DNA of 64,000 nucleotides from Achromobacter xylosoxidans (GTDB lineage Bacteria; Pseudomonadota; Gammaproteobacteria; Burkholderiales; Burkholderiaceae_B): the NCBI RefSeq assembly GCF_002192695.1, contig NZ_MTLG01000052.1:1-64000 (forward strand). The letters run 5' to 3'. Of the stretch, positions 9,091 to 16,953 are shown in pieces. Both the position numbers and the translations under genes were made by a program. A model generated the notes under the pieces. The model did not search any database. It was not told where the DNA came from and saw only the letters and a program-made list of their open reading frames with translations. How positions within the stretch are numbered: position 1 is the stretch's first letter; each line of letters starts with the position of its first letter.

Positions 9091-9807
9091 TCAGTGCCAG
9101 AAACTAGCTAGAACGGGCACAATCAGAGCCGTTAGCAAACCATTTAAGCCAATGCCGATCGCGGCAAACGCAGCGGCTAGACCGTTGAGCGGTGCGATCT
9201 GCGCCGCTGCGACGCCGCTTCCAGCGACGCCTGCAGCGAAACCATGAGCCCGCCAGTCGCTGATGCGCAGCCAGCCAAGCACCGTCTGTCCAACCGCTGC
9301 CGCTACAATCCCGCCAGCGATGGCCAGCGCGGCCGTCAGCGCTGGAACGCCTCCGACTTCCTGAGCAACGGCGATGGCGATGGGCGTCGTAACCGATTTC
9401 GTGGCCATTGACATGGCCACGTCGCGCGCTCCTCCGAAGAGCCAGACAAGAAGTGCGCCGGAGACGGTTGAGGTCAAGGAGCCAGCAAGCAGTGCGCAAC
9501 CGATCTCGCGCATGCTGTTGCGCACATGCCCGATATTGAGCGCCAGCGGCACCGACAGTGCCACTGTGGCGGGGCCAAGCAGGAAGTTGATGAACTGTGC
9601 TCCGTTGAAGTATGTTTGGTAGGAGGTGTCCGTGAGCTCGAGCAGCACTGCCATGATGGCGATAGCGATCAGAACCGGATTCACTAACGGCGAGCCTCCG
9701 CAGAGCCGCTGGGCGATCTTGCCCACGATGAACGAACCGAGCGTGAGCGCCAGCCACAACAGTGGGCTGACGGCCATTGGAGTCCATAGCGCGTGTAAGG
9801 TAGCCAT
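9091..9807 (-). CDS. LrgB/CidB/YohK-family membrane protein
   Basis: A 238-residue polytopic protein of the LrgB family, with conserved segments such as NFLLGPATVALSVPLA and KSVTTPIAIAVAQEVGG. LrgB works with LrgA. The pair was first described as holin/antiholin-like; homologous systems in Bacillus subtilis and plants transport pyruvate or glycolate/glycerate. The start codon overlaps the LrgA stop (TAATG at 9807). The operon context with a hydroxyacid dehydrogenase favours a metabolite-transport role here (inference). Confidence 0.88.
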   Translation of the reverse strand: MATLHALWTPMAVSPLLWLALTLGSFIVGKIAQRLCGGSPLVNPVLIAIAIMAVLLELTDTSYQTYFNGAQFINFLLGPATVALSVPLALNIGHVRNSMREIGCALLAGSLTSTVSGALLVWLFGGARDVAMSMATKSVTTPIAIAVAQEVGGVPALTAALAIAGGIVAAAVGQTVLGWLRISDWRAHGFAAGVAGSGVAAAQIAPLNGLAAAFAAIGIGLNGLLTALIVPVLASFWH

Positions 9808-10190
9808 TACGCCGTCTCCTTCACTGGCGAAGATGGATTGTCCCGCCTAAGGAACGTGTAGTGCATGACCAGCGCCGTCACGAGCAACCCGAGAACAGTA
9901 GAAACTATCAGGCCAATCAGAATGGGGAGCCAGTATTCGCGCAGCAGGTGGCTTTCCGTGATGATGCCAACCCCGGCAGGCACGAACAGCAAGCCCATAT
10001 TGCCTATGAGTGCGTCGGCGATGCTCGTGAGTTCCGAGCGCCGCAGTTGCGTCTCTTGGCCCCGAAGCAGAAGCGCCGCCACGAGTAGGAACATGCCGAT
10101 CACCGGCCCAGGCAGAGGCAGATGCAGCAGTTGCCGGAGCAGTTCGCCAAGCAACTGTGCGCCGATGAGAGCAGCAAGCGCGTTGATCAT
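9807..10190 (-). CDS. LrgA/CidA-family membrane protein
   Basis: A small four-helix membrane protein (127 aa) with the LrgA/CidA pattern LGELLRQLLHLPLPGPVIGMFLL and GLLFVPAGVGII. Start at 10190 (MINALAAL) is supported by GAGGAA seven to ten bases upstream and by its position two bases after the stop of the preceding gene. It is the partner of the LrgB protein encoded immediately downstream. Confidence 0.88.
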   Translation of the reverse strand: MINALAALIGAQLLGELLRQLLHLPLPGPVIGMFLLVAALLLRGQETQLRRSELTSIADALIGNMGLLFVPAGVGIITESHLLREYWLPILIGLIVSTVLGLLVTALVMHYTFLRRDNPSSPVKETA

Positions 10191-10192
10191 GA

Positions 10193-11161
10193 TCAGTTCC
10201 TCATTTGCGCGGCAGCGCCGGGAACGTTCACTTCCATGCCAGCATCCCATGCTGCCAACGCACCGAGAGCAGACCAGTCAAGATCGTCCCAGCCGCGCGC
10301 CAGCAGTGCTACCAGCCGGTCGTGAACGACTGCTGCCAGCGGCATGGGCACCCGACATTGCTCCGCCTCGGCTAGGGCCAAGCGCAGGTCCTTGGCCGCC
10401 AGAGTCGCCGCCATGCCAGCCGGAAGGTAACGCTCATCCACCATCTTGCCGCCATATGCCTTATGCACACGGCCGTCGAACATCGTGCCGGTCAGGATTT
10501 CGAATGCGCGGCGGCGGTCAATGCCGGCCTTGGACAATAAGGCCAAGGTTTCCCCCATGCTCTGCAAGGTGATTCCGGTCAGTGCGTTACACGCCACTTT
10601 CATCAGGCTGGCCATCCCGGCGTCGTCGGCGACATGGAAGATGCGCTGGGCAATGAGGTTCAGCAAGGGGGTGGCGCGGCGCAGGTCGTTCTCGCTGCCG
10701 CCTGCCAGCACGAAGGCCTGGCCGCTGTGGACGATGTCGGGATTGCCTAGGATGGCCGTGACCAAGAAGCCCTGACTCAGAGCCAGGTGGCTGGCTGCGA
10801 GCCGCCGCGAAAGTGCTGGACTAACCGTACTGGTCGCTATATGCAAGGCATTCTTGCGTAACGTACTGAAAAGCCCGCCCGGAGACTTGGTCACGCTGTT
10901 CAAGGCATCGTCGTCCGGCAACGAGGTCAGGATTGCGTCGCAGGCAGCGAGCCTATCAATCGCCGAGACCACTTGGACATTGGGCGGTGCTTCACGTTGG
11001 ACGCGCTCCAAGTCACGATCGTAGACGATGGTTTTAAAGCCACCTTCGCTGAGGCGCTGGCAAAGCGCCTGCCCCATGTGCCCAAACCCTAATACACCGA
11101 CAGTAATAATCTTATGATCGTCAATCTTATTGGCGTGGGGGAAAGTCTTTTCGTTTGCCAT
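10193..11161 (-). CDS. 3-hydroxyisobutyrate / tartronate-semialdehyde reductase-type dehydrogenase
   Basis: NAD(P)-dependent beta-hydroxyacid dehydrogenase family, 322 aa. The Rossmann motif is GFGHMG (residues 25-30), the catalytic Lys is K188 in SLMKVACNALTG, and the C-terminal helical domain follows as in 3-hydroxyisobutyrate and 2-hydroxy-3-oxopropionate (tartronate semialdehyde) reductases. The second family signature is altered: STVSPALSRRLA with GFLVTAILGNP instead of the usual DAPVSGG. Exact specificity is therefore open. It is first in an operon with lrgA and lrgB (2-bp gap, then overlap). A reductase that makes or uses glycerate, paired with an LrgAB-type glycerate/pyruvate transporter, would make metabolic sense. 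Confidence 0.8.
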   Translation of the reverse strand: MANEKTFPHANKIDDHKIITVGVLGFGHMGQALCQRLSEGGFKTIVYDRDLERVQREAPPNVQVVSAIDRLAACDAILTSLPDDDALNSVTKSPGGLFSTLRKNALHIATSTVSPALSRRLAASHLALSQGFLVTAILGNPDIVHSGQAFVLAGGSENDLRRATPLLNLIAQRIFHVADDAGMASLMKVACNALTGITLQSMGETLALLSKAGIDRRRAFEILTGTMFDGRVHKAYGGKMVDERYLPAGMAATLAAKDLRLALAEAEQCRVPMPLAAVVHDRLVALLARGWDDLDWSALGALAAWDAGMEVNVPGAAAQMRN

Positions 11162-11840
11162 GATGAAACTCCAATGAAAACAGGTTCATCATGCCTTTCG
11201 AAGTTCAAGTACGAAATGCTGAGACGGCAAAAGACCTTTGCCAAATAAGGCCTACTCCACCTGAACGCGGTGATTCACGGAATTCCCAGCCTTCCGAAAT
11301 CGCCGACCTTCCTCAAGCGAAGGTTACGCGCATGTCCCCGCTAAGCAATTCTCTTTTGCGCGTTAGGGCTTAGCCAAATTGACGCACATCATTAAGATCC
11401 TGGAATCGTAACCACTACGACTGGGAGCTTTAATGTTGACACAACCTTCACAAACAAGATCGCGCGTAGCTGGCGCTATTTATGCACTATTCAATCCCAT
11501 ACCGTTTGGCTTTTTCGTGGCGGCGCTTATTTTCGACGCTATTTATTCACGCAACGGTGACGTTCTATGGGTGAAAGCAGCCGCTTGGCTCATTACGCTA
11601 GGGCTGATATTCGCGATCCTTCCCCGCCTCATCAACCTCTTTCACGTCTGGCGATTATCGAACCGGTCTTCGTTCGTTGAGAAGTCCGATTTCTGGCTCA
11701 ACCTCGTCGCTATAGCGGCCGGCATCATTAACGCCTTCGTGCACAGCCGCGATGCGTACGGGAGCATGCCAGAAGGTTGAGATAGCCCCCTGATTCCCCG
11801 GTCCCGTCCTATCGCTTATCTTTGAGATAGGAATAGGACT

Positions 11841-12233
11841 ATGAATACGACTAGGCATACGGAGTCGGTGGAGGTGATTTTGAAAGACCAGCGCCGCAGG
11901 CGCTGGTCCCTCCCTGAAAAGGCAGCGCTGGTGCGGCGCACCTACGAGCCTGGGATGAGCGTGTCGCTCGTGGCTCGACAGGAAGGCGTAGCGGCCAGCT
12001 TGTTGTTCCAGTGGCGCAAGCTCGAGCGGCAAGGCGCTTTGACTGCCGTGTCCGCTGGCGAAGCAGTGGTTCCGGCGTCTGAGCTGGCGGCTGCCCGTGC
12101 GGAAATCGCCAAGCTGCAGCGCGTGCTCGGCAAGAAGACCTTGGAGAACGAAATCCTCAAGGAAGCCGTGGAGTACGCCGCCGAAAAAAAGTGGATTGCG
12201 CGCTCGCCCTTGTTGCCCGGGGAAGACCAGTGA
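11841..12233 (+). CDS. IS2-group transposase OrfA
   Basis: A DNA-binding protein of 130 residues. The helix-turn-helix is within [20 protein letters not shown] and [20 protein letters not shown]; a leucine-zipper-like helix follows ([31 protein letters not shown]). This is the orfA layout of IS3-family IS2-group elements. It overlaps orfB by 43 bp around an A7 run. Confidence 0.93.
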   Translation: MNTTRHTESVEVILKDQRRRRWSLPEKAALVRRTYEPGMSVSLVARQEGVAASLLFQWRKLERQGALTAVSAGEAVVPASELAAARAEIAKLQRVLGKKTLENEILKEAVEYAAEKKWIARSPLLPGEDQ

Positions 12234-13123
12234 AGACGGTCTGCCGGACGATGGGGTTGGCGCGCTCGCATGTGTGTGAGGTGCTGGGACGCGGCGACGA
12301 CTGGACGGACGGTCGAACGCATCGCACACCGAAAGGCGATGCAAGCTTGCTGGCCGAGCTGCGCCACGAGATTGCCGAGTTGCCAAGCTATGGCTATCGG
12401 CGCGCCTGCGCCCTGGTGAACCGCCAGCGCGACGCCAGGGGCGAGGCGCGGGTCAATCCCAAGCGCGTGTATCGCGTGATGGCGCACGCGGGCTTGCTAT
12501 TGCCCAAGGCACCACGACGACGCCAGTCGGCCCGCACGCATGAGGGTCAGGTGTCCGTGACAAACAGCGACCTGCGCTGGTGCTCCGACGGCTTGGAAAT
12601 CAAGTGCGACTCGGGCCAGACGGTGACGGCCACCTTCGCCAAGGACTGCTGCGACCGCGAGGTGATGGCCTGGCGTGCCTGGGAAGGCAAGGGACTGCCG
12701 GGCGAGCCGGTGCGCGAGATGCTCATCGAAGCGGTGGAGCGGCGCTTCGGGACCGTGGAAGCCGTCCCCGCGGGCCACCGGCTGGAGTTCCTGAGCGACA
12801 ACGGCGGCGCCTACATCGCGGCGGACACGCGCGCACTGGCACGCTCGCTGGGCTTGCAGCCCATCAACACACCCGTATGCAGCCCACAGAGCAACGGCAT
12901 GGCCGAGAGCTTCGTCAACACCTTCAAGCGCGACTACGTGGCGCGCATGGACCTGCGTGACGCACAGACGGTGCTGGCGCAGTTGCCGGCCGCCTTCGAG
13001 CACTTCAACGAGGTGCATCCGCACTCGTCGCTGAAAATGCGATCACCTCGGGAGTTCAGGCGGCAGCAGGCCGCCCAGGTGCGCCAAGAGTCAGTGATGG
13101 ACCAGGCGCTTTATTGCGAATAG
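12191..13123 (+). CDS. IS2-group transposase OrfB (DDE integrase domain)
   Basis: Catalytic half of the transposase, 310 residues as an independent frame. The DDE residues are visible in [11 protein letters not shown] (D), [13 protein letters not shown] (D) and [16 protein letters not shown] (E), with the IS3 C-terminal YNEVHPH-like motif as [19 protein letters not shown]. The run AAAAAAAG at 12184-12191 is a classic -1 frameshift site, so the active product is probably the OrfAB fusion. GTG 12191 is only the first start in the frame. Confidence 0.93.
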   Translation: MDCALALVARGRPVKTVCRTMGLARSHVCEVLGRGDDWTDGRTHRTPKGDASLLAELRHEIAELPSYGYRRACALVNRQRDARGEARVNPKRVYRVMAHAGLLLPKAPRRRQSARTHEGQVSVTNSDLRWCSDGLEIKCDSGQTVTATFAKDCCDREVMAWRAWEGKGLPGEPVREMLIEAVERRFGTVEAVPAGHRLEFLSDNGGAYIAADTRALARSLGLQPINTPVCSPQSNGMAESFVNTFKRDYVARMDLRDAQTVLAQLPAAFEHFNEVHPHSSLKMRSPREFRRQQAAQVRQESVMDQALYCE

Positions 13124-13246
13124 GACGGGCCCGGAAGTACGGGGGCAACATCAAAGGTCTGATTTTGTCGATCCTGACCGTTCTTCTTCTGGCGTCGGGC
13201 TTTGTTCTGGTTGCCGTATGGCATGCCGCTTTCAACGGAGTTCCTC

Positions 13247-14575
13247 ATGCATAACGCGAATCTGATAAAAATGAGCGTGCTCGCGCTGGCGATCGCCCTG
13301 GCCGGATGCAGCGAGAAGGCGAACTACGACCCTGTACAACAATCCGGCGCCAATCCGCCATTGCCGAAGGCGCAGAATTTTCTGATGCCGCCGATGCAGG
13401 TGCCCGAGGGTACCGGCTGGAAATCTGGCGAGAAGCCCGCCGTTACGGCTGGCCTTAAGATCGAGGCGATCGCCTCCGGCCTCATGCACCCGCGCCAGCT
13501 CTATACGCTGCCTAATGGGGACATTCTGGTTGTCGAATCGAACAGTCCCGGTACCGAGCCGGTCACCACCCCCAAACAACTGATTGCCGGCATCGTCAAG
13601 AACCGCTCGGGCAAGGGCGGCAAGGGCGGCAACCGCATCACACTGCTGCGCAAGAAGGCGGGTAGCCCGGGCGACTGGGAGCAGCATATCTTCATTGAAA
13701 ACCTGCATTCGCCGTTCGGCGTGCAGTTGATCGGCGACACGCTCTACGTTGCCAATACCGACAACATCATGAAGTACCATTACACGCCCGGTGAAACGAA
13801 GATGTCCGACTCGGGTGTCCAGTTCACAGATCTTCCCAGTACGATCAACCATCACTGGACCAAGTCGCTGCTGGCAAGTCCGGACGGCAAGAAGCTGTAT
13901 GTCGGTGTCGGCTCGAACAGCAACATCACCGAGAACGGCCTGGACGTCGAATACCGCCGCGCGAACATTCTGGAAGTCGACGCGCAGACCGGTGCCAGCC
14001 GGATCTTCGCCTCCGGCATACGCAACCCAACGGGGCTGCAGTGGGAACCGACTACAGGCAAGCTCTGGGCCGTTGTAAACGAGCGCGACGAGATCGGCGC
14101 AGACCTGGTCCCCGATTACCTGACTTCGATACAGGAAGGCGGCTTCTACGGCTGGCCCTACAGCTATTTCGGCCAGCACGTGGACACGCGCGTCGTGCCG
14201 CAGCGCCCCGATCTGGTGGCCAAGGCTATTGCTCCCGACTACTCGCTCGGGTCGCACGTCGCTCCTTTGGGTCTGCTGTTCTACCAGGGCCGCAACCTCC
14301 CGGAAAAGTATCGCAGCGGTGTGTTCGTCTCCGAGCACGGCAGTTGGGACCGCACACCGCTCAGCGGCTATGCAGTGGCGTTCGTGCCCTTCAAGGATGG
14401 CAAGCCTGCCGGCGCTCCCGAATCCGTCGTGACCGGATTCGTGTCAGGCAACGAGAAGAAACTGATGGGCGCTCCGGTGGGTCTGGCCGAGGACGCCGAT
14501 GGGGCGCTGCTCGTCGCGGACGACGTCGGCAATGCAGTATGGCGCGTGTCCTCCCAAGCCTCCGGCGCCAATTGA
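13247..14575 (+). CDS. PQQ-type sorbosone dehydrogenase-family lipoprotein
   Basis: A beta-propeller dehydrogenase of the glucose/sorbosone dehydrogenase family (442 aa). The start MHNANLIKMSVLALAIALAGC is a lipoprotein signal with lipobox LAGC, so the enzyme is anchored facing the periplasm. Propeller-blade patterns include HPRQLYTLPNGDILVVES, GIRNPTGLQWEPTTGKLWAVVNERDEIG and VFVSEHGSWDR. Relatives use pyrroloquinoline quinone, but PQQ ligands cannot be assigned by eye. ATG 13247 overlaps the stop of the DUF2231-like gene and has GGAG upstream. The frame is intact despite the IS upstream. Confidence 0.85.
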   Translation: MHNANLIKMSVLALAIALAGCSEKANYDPVQQSGANPPLPKAQNFLMPPMQVPEGTGWKSGEKPAVTAGLKIEAIASGLMHPRQLYTLPNGDILVVESNSPGTEPVTTPKQLIAGIVKNRSGKGGKGGNRITLLRKKAGSPGDWEQHIFIENLHSPFGVQLIGDTLYVANTDNIMKYHYTPGETKMSDSGVQFTDLPSTINHHWTKSLLASPDGKKLYVGVGSNSNITENGLDVEYRRANILEVDAQTGASRIFASGIRNPTGLQWEPTTGKLWAVVNERDEIGADLVPDYLTSIQEGGFYGWPYSYFGQHVDTRVVPQRPDLVAKAIAPDYSLGSHVAPLGLLFYQGRNLPEKYRSGVFVSEHGSWDRTPLSGYAVAFVPFKDGKPAGAPESVVTGFVSGNEKKLMGAPVGLAEDADGALLVADDVGNAVWRVSSQASGAN

Positions 14576-14610
14576 ACCTTCCCGTCCAATGGAGATGGAA
14601 AAGACCTGAC

Positions 14611-16719
14611 GTGTACCCCTCAGACAAGAATGTCCTGGGCCGAGCGACGCCGGTGTGGTTGCTTGTGTTGCCGTTCTGCGCTGCGGCGCAGGACAATACC
14701 ATCGCCACGCTGCCGGTGGTGACGGTAGAGGCCATCCGCATGGATACGGCTCCTGTCCAGACGCCAGCGTCGGTCGACGTCGTCGATGGCAGCCAGATCC
14801 GCGCACGGCAGCCCGGTATCAATCTGTCCGAGGGCTTGGCGGCGGTCCCCGGCCTGCAGATCCAGAACCGGCAGAATTACGCCCAGGATCTGCAGGTTTC
14901 CATCCGTGGCTTCGGGGCCCGCTCCAGTTTTGGCGTGCGCGGGATCCGGCTGTACGTGGACGGCATCCCGGCCACGATGCCCGACGGACAGGGGCAAACC
15001 TCGAACATCGACATTGCTTCGATCGACCACGTCGAGGTGCTACGCGGCCCGTTCTCTGCGCTGTCCGGCAACTCCTCGGGCGGTGTGCTGCAGGTGTACA
15101 CCGAGGACGGCCGGCGTCCGCCGTCCCTGTCGGCCGACGTCTCGGCCAGCAGCTATGGCACGTGGCACTACGGACTCAAGGCAAACGGTGCAAATGACCG
15201 GATAGACTACGCCGTCAGCGCCAACCGCTTCACCTCCCAGGGCTACCGCGACCACAGCGGCGCCCGCAAAAACCTCGGCAACGTCAAGCTCGGCCTGCAA
15301 CTGGACGACGACAGTTTCCTTACGATCGTGGCCAACAGCGTAGACCTGATCGCGCAGGACCCGCTGGGCCTGACCCGCACGCAGTTCGATGCCGACCCAC
15401 GCAGTGCGGCGCAACAAGCTGCGGACTTCAACACGAGCAAGACCGTACGGCAGACGCAAGGCGGCGTGGTGTACGAGCGCGACATGGGCGGCGGCAATAG
15501 CTTGCGCGCCATGGTGTATTACGGGCAGCGCGACACCGTGCAATATCAGGCGATCCCGGTCGTCCCGCAACTCGCGCCCAGCCATCCGGGCGGGGTGATC
15601 GACCTCGCCCGCGATTACGGCGGCGCCGATTTGCGCTGGACCTCGAATCTGACGATGGCCGGCCGCCCGCTCAAGCTCATCGGCGGCGTTTCATACGACG
15701 CCATGACTGAACAGCGCAAGGGCTACCAGAACTTCATTGGCAACGCCGCCGCGCCGGCGCTCGGCGTGCGAGGCGCGTTGCGACGCGATGAAACCAACCG
15801 CGTTTATAGCGCCGACCCTTACTTGCAGGCGTCCTGGGATGCGGCGCCGCGCTGGACCGTGGATGCGGGCCTGCGCTACAGCACGGTCTCGTTCGACGAC
15901 GGCGATCACTACGTCACAGCGGGCAATCCCGACGACAGCGGCCACGCGCGCTATCTCAAGCTGCTGCCGATGGCGGCCCTGCGTTATGCGCCGAGCGAGG
16001 CGTCGAGCCTTTGCTTGTCTTATGGCCGTGGCTTCGAGACGCCCACGCTCAATGAATTGTCGTATCGCGCGGACGGACGATCTGGCCTCAATTTCGCGCT
16101 ACAGCCGGCCCTCAGTGACAACGTCGAAGCAGGCACCAAGTGGCAGACCTCGATTGGCCTGCTGACGGCGGCAGTATTCCGCAGCCAGACTCAGGACGAG
16201 ATCGTGCCGGCGTCCAGCGTGGGCGGCCGCACCTCGTACCGCAACGCCGGACGTACCCGCCGCGACGGAGCCGAGCTTGCGTGGAGTGCGCAGTTCGCCG
16301 GGCACGCAAAGGCGTACCTGGCGTACTCATGGCTGGATGCCCGTTACCGGGACTCGGTCACCGACGCCATCCGAGCCGGCAATCGTATTCCGGGCACGGC
16401 GCGGCAGACTGCATACGCAACGCTGGCCTGGGAGCCGCGCACAGGCTGGCAGGCCGGCGTGGAGGGCCGTTATCTCAGCCAGATCGCAACCAACGACGCC
16501 AACAGCGAGGCGGCACCCGCTTACTTCGTGGCAGCCTTGAGCACCGGCTATGTCTGGCGAGAGGGACCATGGCAAGTCCGCGCGTATGCGCGAGTAGACA
16601 ACCTTTTTGACCGACAGTATGCGGGTTCGGTGATCGTGAACGAGGCAAGCGGCCGTTATTTCGAACCGGCGCCTGGTCGAAACTGGAGTACTGGCCTGGG
16701 AGCCACGTACACCTACTGA
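14611..16719 (+). CDS. TonB-dependent outer-membrane receptor, PqqU/YncD-like
   Basis: A 702-residue receptor. A plug domain (residues ~35-160) contains IRGFGARSSFGVRGIRLY, DGIPATMPDGQGQTSNID and VEVLRGPFSALSGNSSGGV, which I recall as strongly like E. coli YncD (PqqU), the PQQ importer. The beta-barrel ends in an aromatic residue (GLGATYTY). GTG 14611 gives a short signal sequence ending LPFCAAAQ. TTG 14572, overlapping the dehydrogenase stop, is an in-frame alternative adding 13 residues with a basic n-region. Together with the adjacent PQQ-type dehydrogenase it suggests cofactor scavenging. Substrate identity is inference from motif and context. Confidence 0.82.
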   Translation: MYPSDKNVLGRATPVWLLVLPFCAAAQDNTIATLPVVTVEAIRMDTAPVQTPASVDVVDGSQIRARQPGINLSEGLAAVPGLQIQNRQNYAQDLQVSIRGFGARSSFGVRGIRLYVDGIPATMPDGQGQTSNIDIASIDHVEVLRGPFSALSGNSSGGVLQVYTEDGRRPPSLSADVSASSYGTWHYGLKANGANDRIDYAVSANRFTSQGYRDHSGARKNLGNVKLGLQLDDDSFLTIVANSVDLIAQDPLGLTRTQFDADPRSAAQQAADFNTSKTVRQTQGGVVYERDMGGGNSLRAMVYYGQRDTVQYQAIPVVPQLAPSHPGGVIDLARDYGGADLRWTSNLTMAGRPLKLIGGVSYDAMTEQRKGYQNFIGNAAAPALGVRGALRRDETNRVYSADPYLQASWDAAPRWTVDAGLRYSTVSFDDGDHYVTAGNPDDSGHARYLKLLPMAALRYAPSEASSLCLSYGRGFETPTLNELSYRADGRSGLNFALQPALSDNVEAGTKWQTSIGLLTAAVFRSQTQDEIVPASSVGGRTSYRNAGRTRRDGAELAWSAQFAGHAKAYLAYSWLDARYRDSVTDAIRAGNRIPGTARQTAYATLAWEPRTGWQAGVEGRYLSQIATNDANSEAAPAYFVAALSTGYVWREGPWQVRAYARVDNLFDRQYAGSVIVNEASGRYFEPAPGRNWSTGLGATYTY

Positions 16720-16953
16720 TCCTGCATTGCCAACCTGTTCGAATTAGGCCGCGTGAAGCCCGTACGAAGCTGTTCGATGAGGCCTTCGTTGAAGAAGACG
16801 ATGCTGCCGACGTGTCGTACGCATCGTCTTTTCAGCTTCTTGCGCTGGTGGTGGCGGCGGGCTGCTGCGTAGGTCTCGCACCACAATCGCGTATTGTTCA
16901 GGCGCGCCCCTGGGGCATCTTGGCCCGCCCGGTGGCCGGGAAGTCGACGCTCA

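Larger units (their letters stand above)
11778..13153 (+). mobile_element. Complete IS3-family (IS2-group) insertion sequence, 1376 bp
   Basis: Imperfect terminal inverted repeats are visible: the left end TGAGATAGCCCCC continues to CCCGTCCTATCGC, and the right end (complement) TGATGTTGCCCCC continues to CCCGTCCTATTCGC. It is flanked by identical 5-bp target duplications, AAGGT at 11773-11777 and 13154-13158. It carries overlapping orfA and orfB with an A7 slippery run. Both ORFs are open, so the copy looks intact and recent. Confidence 0.95.
11433..13254 (+). pseudogene. DUF2231-like membrane protein gene split by an insertion sequence
   Basis: The 5' part (11433-11777) encodes 115 residues with four hydrophobic segments (ALFNPIPFGFFVAALIFDA, FWLNLVAIAAGIINAFVHSR). 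It hits a stop created by the first bases of the inserted element. Deleting the element (11778-13153) and one AAGGT target copy restores the frame exactly: it reads on from 13159 as LILSILTVLLLASGF and ends HAAFNGVPHA at TAA 13252-13254. Intact length would be about 147 residues, similar to DUF2231-type proteins. The sorbosone dehydrogenase start overlaps the stop (ATGCATAA), so the two were probably coupled. The gene is presumably non-functional now. Confidence 0.88.

Noticed and set aside
11379-11392. Second FNR-like box, TTGAC-N4-ATCAT
   Set aside because: Only eight of ten matches and no -10 at a convincing distance; too weak to list as a regulatory site.
14041-14610. Upstream extension of the TonB receptor frame
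   Set aside because: It runs through the sorbosone dehydrogenase gene in another frame, is Arg-rich and has no signal peptide; the receptor must start near 14572-14611.
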